Source of the DNA: Euglena gracilis
Taxonomy: Eukaryota; Euglenida; Euglenophyceae; Euglenales
Assembly (NCBI GenBank): GCA_039621445.1
Contig: CP154955.1
Coordinates: 19,324,691 to 19,388,690 of the forward strand
Length of the DNA: 64,000 bases
Direction: 5' to 3'
The position numbers and the translations under genes were made by a program. The notes under the pieces were generated by a model. The model ran no database searches. It was given only the letters and a program-made list of their open reading frames with translations, and was not told the DNA's origin. Shown here in pieces: positions 1-11,516 of the stretch. Position 1 is the stretch's first letter. Each line of letters begins with the position of its first letter.

Positions 1-250
1 GACCCCGGTTCCTAAAAATAACCTTTGATATGTCTGACACCAATTTTACGGGAAAAAAATGTAAAAAATATTTTCTCATTCCCAAACCGGTAATTTTTTT
101 TGTAATTTTCCGCAAGTTTTCCCACAATTTTGCACAATTTCTGCAATTTTTCCGCAATTTCCACAATTTTTCTGATTTTTTTCCGCGATTGTTCAGCAAT
201 TTCTGCAGTTTTTTTTCAATTTTTGTTCAATTTTTCTTAAGACTCTGATA

Positions 251-826
251 TCAAATCCCCCCTAGTTGGTAAATATAACGGAAGACACACATCTCAGGTC
301 TGAAACCCAACACGTGACAATCTTTGGATTTTTTTGCACAAGTATGGCTGCAACGGGGTTTCAATTTGCTGCAGCCAACCACCGCACAGAGGTTGCCACA
401 GCTCGTGTTTGAAACCTCGACCAGCAAAGGCGAAACCGGAAAGACACCCGGTGGCCGAGGTGTAGCATCAGCTCGTTTTGTTGCTGTCTTCATTGCTGGC
501 GTAGCACGAATGTGAGGATTTGGGGCCTCTGAGGGAAAGCTCTCAGTTTGAATGTCGACCCCAGAGGCTTGTTTCGGTGTCGCCTTGCTGGAGCGAGACA
601 TGGGGTGTACATACAAAGACACCATTGGCTTATAGCGTGCCGTAGAGGAGAGGGATCCAGGGCTGGGCCCCCCGGAGCGAGTGAAAAATTTTGGTCCAGC
701 CCAGCCGGAGGCTGGGCCAGCCAGCCAGCCACAGGCTGGCCAGCCAACTGGGCTGCCCAGCTCATTTATCCCTGCATTTTTTCTTTCTGTTCCTCCAGTC
801 CCGATCCAGCCTTGATCTAGCTCCAT
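251..826 (-). CDS. Open frame of 191 codons, doubtful gene
   Basis: An uninterrupted minus-strand frame. Its middle (from about residue 60) has a mixed, protein-like composition rich in Ser, Thr, Pro and Lys, followed by a Cys-rich tail (several Cys between residues 140 and 175). The first third runs through a GCTGGCCAGCC-type direct and inverted repeat, so it may be open only because of base composition. No family is recognised and no splice pattern decides its limits. It could equally be intron or intergenic DNA. Confidence 0.2.
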   Translation of the reverse strand: MELDQGWIGTGGTERKNAGINELGSPVGWPACGWLAGPASGWAGPKFFTRSGGPSPGSLSSTARYKPMVSLYVHPMSRSSKATPKQASGVDIQTESFPSEAPNPHIRATPAMKTATKRADATPRPPGVFPVSPLLVEVSNTSCGNLCAVVGCSKLKPRCSHTCAKKSKDCHVLGFRPEMCVFRYIYQLGGI

Positions 827-829
827 CCA

Positions 830-2633
830 TCAAAATGTCGATAAGGCAAAAATAGTACCGCTCCAGTTAATCCACGCACACGTAGACCCCAACGCTGGAC
901 CTTATTGCAAGGCATTCAGGTAACAGGCACGCCCACATGTGCACGTGGACAAGAGGTTGGGGGTTTAGAATTCGATTGTAAGCCCACTTTTTGTTTGCCA
1001 GTGTGACGGCCAAGGGCAGGAGAAGCTTCAAATGATGTGGCTGTGTATGTTAGGCAGAGAGTTTGTTGTCATCAGGAGATATGTGCCTTATTGAACAAAC
1101 CAAACCACATGTGCGCACGATCTGGGGCTATTGCTGCTGAGAAGGCATGCAGCTTCCGGCCCTGTTCATGAGTGCATGGCGGGTGAGGCGATGGCCGTGG
1201 TGCTTCATAGGAAGAGTGTGTTATTGATTTACAATGGCGGAGCAGCTACCACCTTTTTTTGTTTTTTGAGGAGAAGAGGATTTACACGAGGGGCGGCAAA
1301 GGGCTCTTATCCGGAGGCGATGCGTTGTCAGACAGACAGGACTTTTTGCGTCAGTGCTCGGCCCTGAATTTCACCATTATGAGGCTGGTTTACAGGCTCA
1401 TCTGTAGACCCTTGTAGTGGCCCCTCCTCAGTGGCTTTTGATGTGGTTCACATAGAGGTCCGCATTGCACCGTCTGTTAGACGTGAGTTACCTGCGGCGT
1501 GCATTTGCGTACGCGCGCAGGTTCGCAATGTGTATGTGTGTTCCATGTTTGTGAATGGGCACTCCCTGAAATTTTTTGCAATGGACATTGCGCGCAAATT
1601 CTCGGCCCTTTTACTCCGAGAAATGAAAGGCCATTGTCCCCGAGCGGCCAAGACATCAGCCGCAGAAGAGTCCTTAGTGGCCGGAGTCACACATGTGCCC
1701 ACGATTGGGGTCTGGTCTGTGGTCTCTGGTCTCTCTCACATCTGAAAATAAAGCGTACAGGGAGGTTTTTTTCAGCCTCATTACAGGCTTTCCTCCTTCG
1801 CGTCTGTGAGCAGGGGTTTCAAAGGCGGCCTCCATAAGGAAGGGCCGGGAGGGACTTGACGTGCGCATATGCGTGCATGAAGTATCAACTATCTGCCTGA
1901 GTTGTGGCGGCGTACCGCGGGCGTATCAGACCGCCCCCCCCCCCCCCCCCCCCAGCCGGCCTTCCCATGCAAACCTCGGTGCCTCCCTGCGGATCGTCCG
2001 GGTTGGTCTCACAGGTCCCGGCCGACCACAGCAGCAAAGAAGAGGGCGGCTCTGACAACAGTCGCCCGGTGTGGCCCTCGCCGCCCTCCCCCCTCGGCTG
2101 CTTTTCTTCCCAGTCCTTCGTTCGCATTCTCTTTTTCGGGGGGTGGGGCATCCTCTGCCACTGCCGCAGGCCAACGGCCCGCCAGTGGCGATGCGACTCA
2201 CCTCCGATGCTCAGGTCTGCGCGTCCCAACAAATGTAGTATCCTCATTTTTGTTTCTTTTAACCTCCACAGAGGCTGGTTACCTTAGCGTCCGTGGAGGC
2301 TGGCTGCTTCAGCCTCCGCGGAGCCTCTGCAGGCAACCACTTTTGTACACAGGCCATTCTGGTACAGCACTGTGCGCCTTGGCATTTCCCAGTACACGTC
2401 TTGCACTCCCCCCACCATCCCCCCACAAAGACAAAGTAAACAATTTCTCATTTTTACCCAAAGGACGAAGATTTTATTTCAAATTTCATTCCACTGCCCC
2501 TCACACACAGTGGGGTGCTCAATCTCTCTGGGTTCCATTTTTTTTAAAAAAAAAGTCCTTTTGGGTATTTCCCCAGAAATGAATCGCTGGGTTTTGGGTT
2601 TCCGCCGCGTAGCGCAGCCCCCCCCCCCCCCAG
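830..2633. other. Stretch without a supported gene
   Basis: Only short competing open frames in several phases are present. There is a poly-C tract near 1933-1953 followed by AG, which could be a splice acceptor for an exon near 1955-2230, but two frames are open there and neither can be preferred. From 2380 onward the sequence is AT-richer and ends in a poly-C tract that acts as the acceptor tract of the exon beginning at 2634. Confidence 0.4.
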
Positions 2634-2772
2634 GGCATCCTCACGGTGGACACGGAGCCCGCCAACGTGGCGCGGAGCGGGCGGGCGGCGGCGCTGCCGG
2701 GCAGCTACCTGGTCAACACCGTGGTGGCCATGGACGAGAACGACGTCCAGGAGTTCAAGGATTACAACCTCC
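2634..2772 (+). CDS. Schlafen AlbA_2-type gene, exon A (EFK motif)
   Basis: This exon starts after a poly-C tract ending in CAG and ends before GTGTGC. Read in phase 0 it gives about 46 codons, with the segment VQEFKDYN near its end. A Glu-Phe-Lys motif in that setting is the first hallmark of the AlbA_2 domain of Schlafen-type proteins (PF04326 family). Third positions are strongly GC-rich, unlike the flanks. Its outgoing phase 1 matches the next exon at 4470. The start codon of the gene is not identified; earlier exons may lie upstream. AlbA_2 domains occur in nucleic-acid-binding or RNA-cleaving Schlafen proteins and in bacterial regulators; the role here is not known. Confidence 0.65.
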
Positions 2773-4469
2773 GTGTGCCCCCCCCCCGTGGCGAGGCCCT
2801 CCCCACAACCCAAAAGGGATGGTGCGCAGTGCTGTGACGCAGTGATCTCTTTTTGAACGATTGGGCTTGGAAAGGTGCTTTTTTTTAATGCAGATCACCA
2901 GTTATCCGGAAATCACCCTAAAGACCCAGGAATATTTTCTCGTCAAACAATAGTATCTCGTTGCCATTGACAAAAAATATTGTATTTTTCCATTGAAATT
3001 GGAAATGTGCAACATAAAAAACCCGGTTCTTTCTCCTTTTTGTCGCCAAAGTGCGAGGCGGGATTTAATTTTCATTAGGCAATCTCAAGAGTTGGGAAAT
3101 ATGGTTTTCTGATTTTCTCTCTGTGTATTTCCATTTGTGTCCAGTTTTGCAGTTTTTTTTTATACAAATGTTGCAGTTTTGCCCTCACCCTGCATGAGCA
3201 ATGCATAATCGCCGTTGCAACCAGGCTTTTGCTTAAGGTTGAGGGTTAACAGTGCCCCCCCCCCCCCCTGGGGAGGCTGGACAACAGCTGGTCCAAGTTT
3301 GGAAAGTGGAAATCCCGGGGGGGGGGGGGGGCTGCTGGGCTGGCTGGTGGAATTTTTTCTTGTGACTGGCGTGAAGCGCCTAAAAATTTCCAGTAACCAA
3401 AAATGACCAAAAATGCCCACTTTTGGCCATTTTTGGGGTTTTTTGGAACAAAATCATCCAAAACAACCCCATTAAAAACCTCATTTCTACATTTGCTCGC
3501 AGCGGTGGAGTAAAATTTTCCCTCAGCCGAGGGGTGGGGGTCCAGCTAGTCCATTTTTCCAGTGTCTAGCAAAATGGCTAGCCAGTGGAAACCCCCTGGG
3601 ACATGGCCTGTGTTGCAACAAGGTGGTTGTTTTCGCTCCTGCTTGATGCTATTTGAAGTTTATCATTATTTCTTGGGCTTTTTGGCCTTTGTTTGCTTGT
3701 TTTTTTTTGGTTTGCTGCATGCTTATTGTCAAGACTCTTTTTGTTCTTCTGGATGATGAGTGTGACGGCGTGCACCAAATTGTAATTTGCAATTTTCCCA
3801 CATTTGTAGTGGGCATCTCCGTCCATTTGTCACCTGGACAAAGTTACATCAACAAGTGAATTTGAGCCCAGACATAATCCCCAAAATGTGCCCATTGCGT
3901 GATAAGCCTCCAAATTTCAAAAAGTGGAAGAGATCGTGACATGTTTCTATGGTCATTTTTAGGTTTATTCTTGGGGGCCACACAATGGAATGATGAGGGT
4001 GAGTGTGTACCAATTGGCCGCTGGTAGCACAGGTGATGTTCTCGTTCCGGTGTCCATGCAATAAATTTCGGAGGATTATTATTGGGTGGGACAGATGTTG
4101 AACCGTAGGCCCCCTTCTCTTTTATGGAAGGTCACACCCTCCCCGGGCAACCGGGGGATTTCACCCCCCCCCTGCGGTGGGTAGTGCTCTTGCACACCCA
4201 CCCCAAATGGTCCAAAACCAATTTTCCCGGGGCAAGTACCCGTAATGGGCCGCACTCCACAGCACAAGGCACCCTCCCCCCTCGGTTTGGGGTCAGGGGT
4301 CAGTTTTTTTTTTAGTCATGGACCTCCCCGGGAGGGAGGAGGGGGTGGGGTGGGTGGGTCTGGCCGAGCCCCCCCTGGGGGCCCCCCAAGGGGTGGGCGG
4401 GTGGGGGGGACCCCCTGGTCTGACAAAAGAAAACCCTGGTCGGGGTGACCCCCATGCGGTGCCCCGCAG

Positions 4470-4631
4470 GGTCCACCCAGGGCTGGGAGATGATGAAGGC
4501 GGCGGTGCGGCGGACGCTGAAACTCCTTCCTGAACCGCTCCGGCGGCCGCATCTTTTTCGGCATCACCGACAACGGCCTGGTCAAGGGCCTGCCGCTGGG
4601 CCAGGCGCCTCCGCTTTGGGAACGTTTGGAG
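4470..4631 (+). CDS. Schlafen AlbA_2-type gene, exon B (GG-IFFGI core), frame break
   Basis: The exon follows CCCCGCAG and joins exon A in phase. Its first part reads WEMMKAAVRRTL; the second part, in another frame, reads FLNRSGGRIFFGITDNG and then LVKGLPLGQ. That string fits the AlbA_2 core pattern (aliphatic, Phe-Leu-Asn, Gly-Gly, hydrophobics, Gly-Ile, Asp-Asn-Gly, Val-x-Gly). The two parts are joined only if one A in the run near 4520-4522 is surplus. This may be a sequencing error or a true frameshift making the gene a pseudogene. Donor GTGCCC follows Glu at 4631 in phase 0, and the next exon continues in phase 0. Confidence 0.7.
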
Positions 4632-4674
4632 GTGCCCCGCATGCATTGTGGACACCCTTGCAGGGTGTGTCTGC

Positions 4675-4805
4675 GCACCCACACTGACACCCACACCCAT
4701 ATCCACACTCACCCACCCATCCACCCACCCACCCACTTGTGCATCCACTCCCACACACACCCACACTCACACCTGCACTCAGAAGCACGCACAAGCATAC
4801 ACACG
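4675..4805 (+). repeat. Degenerate CACCCA/CACACA simple repeat
   Basis: This intronic stretch is built of CACCCA, CCATCC and ACACAC units. It generates open frames of His, Thr and Pro on both strands that are not genes. Confidence 0.7.
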
Positions 4806-5251
4806 TGTTGCATGCACGTCTGACACATGTGGATATGGTCAGGCTCAGCAGATACACGCAGGAAAATCTGGGGGTGTGACGTTCATATGCAGTGCCTCCT
4901 CACCTCTGTCCTGTTGATCCTAGTTAGTGGAAGAAGATTTTCCGGTGATCGAAGCGCTGAACAAAGATTTTTGACACCAAAAATGTGTCAAAATGTCCAT
5001 TTTCGGCATTTTTGGAAAAAATTAGCAAATAAAACATGGTGAAAAAATTATCCCGCTTTGGCATTTGGCGCCGATGGAAACTTTTTTCAATAAAACCCAG
5101 TAGGTGGGATCCCTTGGGGTGGTCCAGTGTTTTTTTTTCCCAGTGGCGACAGTGGACCTCCCCCGGGGGGTCCTTGGGCAAAGGCCTGACCGATCCATGT
5201 CAATCTCTGGTAGCCATACGTGTGGGTGTGGATGGGCCATTATACCCGGAG

Positions 5252-5329
5252 AGGTCTGCTGCAGACAAGAAGCAGCGTGACGCGCTGCGCCTGGAGTGGG
5301 ACGGCATCATTAACAACATGTGGCCGCAG
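5252..5329 (+). CDS. Schlafen AlbA_2-type gene, exon C
   Basis: The exon is 78 bases, exactly 26 codons in phase 0 between an AG and GTGGAC. It contains DKKQRDALRLEWDGIINNMW. The pattern of an acidic/basic helix followed by a hydrophobic Ile-Ile and Trp-Pro fits the helix after the Gly-Gly core in AlbA_2 domains, where the family usually has a phrase of the type D-x-h-x-x-x-I followed by Pro. The phase agreement with exon B supports the model. Confidence 0.6.
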
Positions 5330-5445
5330 GTGGACCTTCCATAGGCGTTGCTTCCTTGCTCTGCTTTCATCCGTGCAGGCTGCCTCCAATCCGTGGCCAG
5401 CAATTATTGTCCGTAAGTAGCTGTTTGTTTGCTTGTTGACATCTT

Positions 5446-5520
5446 TCTCTGGTTGGTTGGTTAGTTGGTTGGTTGGTTGGTTAATTTGTTGGAGATTGGT
5501 TGGCCGGGTGGTTGGTTTTC
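5446..5520 (+). repeat. GGTT tandem repeat
   Basis: An imperfect run of GGTTGGTTAGTT units lies in an intron. No coding signal is seen. Confidence 0.7.
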
Positions 5521-6643
5521 TAAACCAGAATTGTTCAAAACCACAAACAGTAACTCATTCTAGAGGTCTTCAGTATGTGGTTTGGTTGCCCTAGGTTTTC
5601 AAGTTTGCAAATGTCTTTGGACATGTGATTTGAAACTCCCCAAGTATTTTTGCCCCCTGAAAAGTTAGTGGACCGATCTTTTTCGCCCAAACCCCCTGTT
5701 TTATGATTTGGGCAGAACCCAAAACCATTTGTAGACCAATTGACCACTGCCTGCTGATTTTCCAGAAATATGCAACCTTTTTTCACGTTGCTTATTTTAT
5801 GAAGGGGAAGCAAGGTTGTTTGGATAGATCTTTTTCGGCTTTCCCCTTGCAAAGTTGGGGTTCGGTTTTATTTTTTTGCCTTTTTTGGTCAGAGCCAGAT
5901 CTGGAATGAGCCATTGAGGCCCGTGGAGCAAAGCTCTGTGTTGTATTGTTTTGTTGACGATTCAGTGATTTGGAGTCGCACGAAATAATCCAGATATTTC
6001 CCTCATGCCATTGCAGAGCCAAATTGCCTCCTCCCCCAATCAGCTAGAGCTCTTTTGGGAATTGAGGGGAGTGGGGTGGGGGGTGCAACGCATTTTCTGC
6101 AACAGAAACTACAAAATGCTCCAAAGTTGATGGGAGAATTGTGGAGAAGGACTCTTGGGCTGAATTTGCATCTCAAATTCAAAAGTCGCGTGCATTTAAT
6201 TTTGAGGATTTGCAGTAACCCCCCAGGTCCCAGGTGGGGCTGGATTGCAGCAGTCCAGAATCGGGAATTTCTAATGGACCTTGGGGGTGGGGGGTCTGTT
6301 GGCAGCCCCAGCCAGTGAAAAATTCGAGCGACCATGGTGGACTTTTTTTGACCTCCAAATTCTGCCAAACATGCCAGTTTTTTGGCATAATTGGATCATT
6401 GGTATTTCTTTGGGGACAAAATTAACAAAAAGAACATGTGGAACCCCCGGTCTTTAATCTGAGGCTGGGAAACATAAATTATCAATTTCAGTCTTCTCTT
6501 CCAGTTTCCAGCTTTTTTTTTGCTCCAACACCTCCAAAACATCCGCATCCACCTCCACCCAGCCACTGAGAAACCACAACGGTGCAATGTCCAGAATGTA
6601 ATGTAATGCAATGTCCAGCTTCCAAAAAAAAAAACTGATCCAG

Positions 6644-7164
<521 letters not shown>

Positions 7165-7938
7165 GGGTTGAACCATCTTGCAAATCACTTCTCAAATCAA
7201 TCACATTTGGGAGCTTTGCACCGGACCCACAAATGGCGCAAGTTCAAGCACTCTCCACAAACTCTTGACCCGATGCTCAAATGATGCAACTTACAAGTGC
7301 TTTGCCCCCGGGGTTGTTTTCAGTCTTAACTCCGCTTGTCACTCGACCCAGTCATTTCAGAACCTACCCTTGTTGGTCACTCGGGGCTTTTACCCACCGT
7401 TGACTGTTGCCGCAGATAAGACGCTGGTTTGATTTCGCCAGAGGTGTCCCCCCCCCCCCAGGGGAAAGGCCAGCGCCTTTTTTCAGCCACAAGTTCCCAG
7501 CCGGGCTGCAGGGAGTTGGGGGTTCCGCTGAAATAAAGTTTGGGCCAGCTCAGCAAAGTTGGGCTGGACTGAAAACATTCAGTGGAGCGGAAGATTTTGA
7601 AAAGGGGGGTCAAAGATGGCCCAAAAAGCAATTTTTGAGTGGTTTTTGCCTCTTCACTTTCAGATTTTGGCTGAAAAATGCCAACCCGGCTGTTTTCCAG
7701 CTTTTTTTAACTGTTTTGGGGGAACCAGCCGGGTCCAGCTGGACCCCAGCCTCGGGGGAGGGGGGTCAGCCAACACCTTTTTTCCAGCCGCCCTCGGGAT
7801 ACCCCCCTCCCACGGGGGTCTTCAAGAAAACCCCTGAATGGCCGAGCCCCACGGGCCACCGCCAGTCAGTCAGTCACTCCGAAAGACCCGTCCAGTTACC
7901 CCCACTGACCTGCTTGATTCCTGTTGTTGTGTCTGCAG

Positions 7939-8021
7939 CCCTCCTGCCCCTGGCCCTCCTCAGGGACGGCACGCCATTCTGGGTGCCAGTCATTTCCATT
8001 GAGGAGGACCCAGCCCGTGGG
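7939..8021 (+). CDS. Schlafen AlbA_2-type gene, exon E
   Basis: After TCTGCAG the sequence reads LLPLALLRDGTPFWVPVISI followed by EEDPARG, with a possible donor GTTGCT at 8022. Hydrophobic, beta-rich composition and GC-rich third positions suggest coding. The phase needed (one base from the previous exon) is available only if exon D ends inside the GT repeat or at an inner GT. It belongs to the same plus-strand gene by order and spacing; the domain assignment of this part is not known. Confidence 0.5.
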
Positions 8022-8160
8022 GTTGCTTGCCAAGCGCTCCCGCTCCGTCAGTTTAAGGCATTGTCCTCTTTGGTTTTTCAGTGGAGAGTTTTTCAACAGA
8101 GAAAAACAGCGCACAGTCATATTCAACACAGAAACCACCCAAAAAAAACAAGAATTATTT

Positions 8161-8219
8161 GCACGCACACGCGCACGCATGCACGCACGCACGCACACGC
8201 ACGCGCGCGCGCACACACA

Positions 8220-8251
<32 letters not shown>

Positions 8252-8272
8252 ATGCACACCCAACGCATATAC

Positions 8273-8349
<77 letters not shown>

Positions 8350-8350
8350 G
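8161..8350 (+). repeat. CACG/CA microsatellite
   Basis: The run begins with CACG units, then passes to (CA)n with one interruption around 8252-8278. It ends in AAG directly at the start of the next exon, so the microsatellite borders the splice acceptor. Confidence 0.9.
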
Positions 8351-8522
8351 CTCAGCACCGCATATCGCCCGCACGCCCCCAACCTGCGGGAGATGGGCGT
8401 GTATTTCACCGACACCCTCTGCCGGGACGCCTTCACCCGCGCTTCTGCAAGCTGCCAGCGCATGAGTTGGCAGCTGGTCCAGGACCGGGTCCGCCGCGCC
8501 AACCAGTACCGGGAGTCCAAGG
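8351..8522 (+). CDS. Schlafen AlbA_2-type gene, exon F
   Basis: This is the longest exon of the gene, 172 bases. It reads LSTAYRPHAPNLREMGVYF, then a Cys/Arg-rich helix (TLCRDAFTRASASCQRM) and SWQLVQDRVRRANQYRESK. Third positions are nearly all G or C. The donor is GTGTGTGTGGG and the outgoing phase 1 agrees with the next exon. No domain is recognised in this C-terminal part; a long basic helix is likely. Confidence 0.65.
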
Positions 8523-9129
8523 GTGTGTGTGGGACAGCGTTGGGGGGGGGGGGGCTGCGAGGGGGGGGGGGGGTCGGTTCTTTCTGAGAGCGACATTTCC
8601 CCCCACCTGATCTTGGGGGCTGCATGTTCACGCCACAGCTGTTCGCATTATTTTTGTTCTTTTCAAAGCAGCACTCATTTATGACAATTTATGATGATTA
8701 TGAGAGCATAAGAAAGACAACAAAAATCAGTTTTTGTTCATACCCTTAAGTTTCATTTGTTCGGAGAAATGCACGTTTCTTTGGATTGTGATTACGGATG
8801 TTTTGTTTCTATAAAAAAAATTAGGCATCAAAGTCAGCAGACAGCAGCCTGCCTTTGCATTCCCAGTGCATTCCAAAATAAAGTACAGGGATAAACACCA
8901 GTCGATGCCTCATTCAAAAAGAATTGCATTTGCCAGGGGGTGATGCAAGATTTGGAATTATTTGGTCGATTCCTGAGCCTGAAATTACTACTTTTTTTCC
9001 CCTTCGTGAACCCCCAGGCTCTGATTTTAAGTCCCCGATAGATAACCACAGGGTTGGGTTGTCAACGTAACTCTTTTGCGCATGCTTTTTTTGCTCATTA
9101 GTGTGGTGGCATTGTCCTTGACCTTGCAG

Positions 9130-9187
9130 GCATCCACCCCATTGACCTGTCCGACCGGCATTACAGCCAGTACGAGATCTGGGCGGG
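9130..9187 (+). CDS. Schlafen AlbA_2-type gene, exon G
   Basis: After CTTGCAG the phase left by exon F gives G-IHPIDLSDRHYSQYEIW. The donor GTGGGG is at 9188. If the next exon starts at 9275 the frame ends soon at a TGA near 9286, giving a C-terminus of the type WAGWGST. If exon 9275 is read in phase 0 instead it gives LGFYVTPRVRVPAFGRV and a TGA. Both make this the likely end of the gene. Confidence 0.5.
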
Positions 9188-9342
9188 GTGGGGCCGGGGA
9201 GCCCCCAGAGGGAAGCAAGGCTGTCCCCGCTGGATCTGAAGACCCCCTCAAACCAATCCCCCACCTCCATCCAGCTGGGGTTCTACGTGACACCACGAGT
9301 GCGTGTGCCTGCTTTTGGTCGGGTTTGATGCAGATGGTGTGA

Positions 9343-9389
9343 AAGCCTCCCGCGAATCCGCTTCATCACCCCGATGTTCCACCCCAACA
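9343..9389 (+). CDS. UBC-like (E2 ubiquitin-conjugating) exon fragment
   Basis: Read from about 9353, the sequence gives RIRFITPMFHPN, preceded in a neighbouring frame by Lys-Pro-Pro. E2 enzymes have the phrase PP-x-h-x-F-h-T-x-h-h-HPN, in which the HPN Asn stabilises the thioester intermediate, so this is a specific match. A donor GTATGC follows in the codon after the Asn. Either an AG directly before the first Pro codon starts the exon, or one G near 9352 is surplus. The expected downstream active-site Cys segment (G-x-I-C) was not found before the minus-strand exons at 10.4 kb, so the E2 domain appears incomplete here. Confidence 0.5.
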
Positions 9390-9394
9390 GTATG

Positions 9395-10385
9395 CCGCTG
9401 CCAAATCATCAGCTTTGGGGTTGCTGAAAATATCAAGTGGAGCTCGGTGATTGCCAATCGAATTTTTGAATTTTGATTTCTTATGCTTTTTTAAACCACC
9501 CACCCACCCGGACTGAAAACATTTTAAGGCGAGTAAACTGAAATTCAAATGATTTTGAAACATGGAAAATATATTTTCAGTTTTAAATTGCAAGAAAAAT
9601 ATTTGAACACACCCAAATAACTCCCAAAGAAAAAATTAATTAAAAAATTAACTCATCCCCTTTGAGTGATTCTACCTCTTGGTTAAATTTCGTTTTTCTC
9701 TCCGTTGAGTTTTCTCCGTCAAAATGTTGGGTTTTGGATTCCTGGAGATGAACCCATCCCCCTAAAATTGTGGGGGGTACCGTGCTAGGAAGCTCTGGAA
9801 CACTTCCACAACGAACACGTCAAACGAACCCAAACAATGTCCAAGGGTGCATGGCTTCTTTTGCGCAATCCAATTTGCGCACAACTGCGAACAATTCCAA
9901 AAAGGGCAAACTAACATGTGTGCCACACTGGCTCCGTGGTGCAACCCCTCTCTGCACAACTCGGATCCACAAACGGGGCTACCCCCCCCCCCCCGCTGAA
10001 AACTGTTGTCTGAGAGATCAGCCAATTTAGGGGGAACCTGACAGCTTCCAATGGTTATGGGCCGGCCAGTGTAAAGGACCCCTTCCAAAAAGTTCGAAGA
10101 TCAATCTCCCCCGTCCCAAAGAACGCCCAGGCAACTGTTAGGGTCCAGTGCTACTCAATGTGTCAGCGAAGGCAGCACTCAAGGCCTTTGGCATTGATTA
10201 GCTATGGACCGTATTGGTTCTGCTGCTGGGGTGGGCAAGAGACATGAACGCAGACCCACAATGAAAAGCACAGCCGCCTCTCCGCAGACGCCTTTCTTCG
10301 ATATTGTTGCAATGCAGGTCATCAGAACTGTTTTTTTTGAAAATATCACAAGAGATGCAAATCATACAGCAGCCAAAGATATCGT
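9395..10385. other. Stretch without a supported gene
   Basis: AT-richer sequence with short C-tracts. Only short overlapping frames occur. It separates a plus-strand gene end from the minus-strand exons that begin at 10.39 kb, so it may hold two 3' ends facing each other. Confidence 0.4.
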
Positions 10386-10389
10386 CAAA

Positions 10390-10538
10390 ATCGGTTGGCT
10401 GCACGGGGTCCTGGGTGTTGTACGCGTCCCAGTACAGCTGCCCTGGGACACGCGTCCCGTTGATGTAGCGGTGGGCATACATCTTGGCACGGACATCGTC
10501 GTGACAGGAGTAGTAGCCGCCGGTGTATGTGCCCTGGC
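10390..10538 (-). CDS. Exon of minus-strand secreted/membrane gene (YTGGYYSC)
   Basis: After CCTTCCAG (minus strand) the frame reads QGTYTGGYYSCHDDVRAKMY, AHRYINGTRVPGQLYWDAYN and TQDPVQPTDFDDIFGCC. It has one N-glycosylation sequon (NGT), several Tyr and Gly, and Cys at the end. This suggests an extracellular segment. The frame stays open to about 10198, so the donor is uncertain. The family is not recognised. It is probably the 3'-most recognisable exon of the gene whose other exons lie between 10.9 and 19.5 kb, but continuity is inferred only from strand and style. Confidence 0.5.
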
Positions 10539-10889
10539 CTGGAAGGGTCACAGTTGCGTCAAACACAAGAATGAATATGAACGAGAAAAAAAAGGCACAT
10601 AAAGCAAATAAGCCACAACAACTCTCCACAAGAAACTACCACCTGACAGGTGACAGGTGGGCCAAAAGCCCTGACACCTTCCAACCAACGATGACAGATC
10701 AGCTGGTACAAAATGCCCTGGCAGTTTCCCAGGAGGGGGGTGACAAGAAATTTAACAAAAAAATGCAAAATGCAAGAAAGCATTTGAGAGATAAATGAAA
10801 AATTAATGCGAAAATTGCTGGCAAGCATAAACACACATAGGAAGAAGAAAACACTGTTGTGTGAAACAGTTGTTGAGTCAACTGCTGAA

Positions 10890-11175
10890 CCAACATGCAG
10901 GGCCCTGCCAGAGCAAGCACCAGCCCGGCAGGGACGCTCATATCAGAGCTGTGGTCGCAGAGGGCAGCCAGGATAATGCAGTCGTTCCGGGTGAGGGGGG
11001 CAGTCAGCGCATGGCTCATGCTGAGGATCGCTGGCTGGGCAGTGCAGTGTGGTCAAAGAGAGGTTGATGGCCTGATGGGCACCGCCCCGTTCAAATTTCT
11101 GGTGGACACAGCTCAAGTAGACACAGGTCCATTCCTCGTCATTCTCCGCGGAACACATGGTGTTGCCACTTCCGC
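10890..11175 (-). CDS. Cys-rich minus-strand coding segment
   Basis: Two adjoining pieces in different frames look coding. The upstream piece (about 11085-11175) reads AMQCCGSGNTMCSAENDEEW then TCVYLSCVHQKF, with six Cys in 32 residues. The downstream piece (about 10890-11020) reads LTRNDCIILAALCDHSSDMS followed by a hydrophobic stretch. An AG before the second piece (CCTCAG, minus strand) and GT after the first allow a short intron. The pattern suggests a disulphide-rich extracellular domain next to a hydrophobic helix. Confidence 0.4.
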
Positions 11176-11386
11176 AGCACTGCATCGCACTGCCATCACA
11201 CAGCCATTTTAGGGTCAAAGCAGATCCGAAAGAAGCAAATTATGTGTAATGTTTAATATGGGTTAGCTGGGCTTAAATCAGTTCTGGAAACCCTGGGGGA
11301 GGGTCAGCAAAACCTTCAAGATATGTATGACATACCGTCCAGCCCCCCAGTGGCCAATGCAATGGCCTGCACCTGGAGTTGGGTAC

Positions 11387-11516
11387 CTGTTGCGCCGGGA
11401 CTGAGGGTGCAGCCAAAGCACGGCCACTCGCTCCGCCCTGGCCCAGGGCCCCAGCTGGTACAGCTCGTCGATGCGGCGGATGGCCAGGAGGCGGTCGTGG
11501 ACCAGGCTGCTGAACG
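11387..11516 (-). CDS. Minus-strand exon (helical, unknown)
   Basis: Bounded by GATGACAG and GTACCC on the minus strand, 130 bases. It reads FSSLVHDRLLAIRRIDELYQ, LGPWARAERVAVLWLHPQS and RRNR. Strong GC third-position bias and amphipathic helix pattern support coding. The family is not recognised. Confidence 0.55.

Noticed and set aside
1902-2582. 226-codon plus-strand frame beginning in a C tract
   Set aside because: Two plus-strand frames and the minus strand are open in the same GC-rich part, and no motif or splice pattern favours one.
7407-8465. 352-codon plus-strand frame
   Set aside because: It crosses introns and a CA microsatellite; only the piece at 7939-8021 agrees with a spliced exon.
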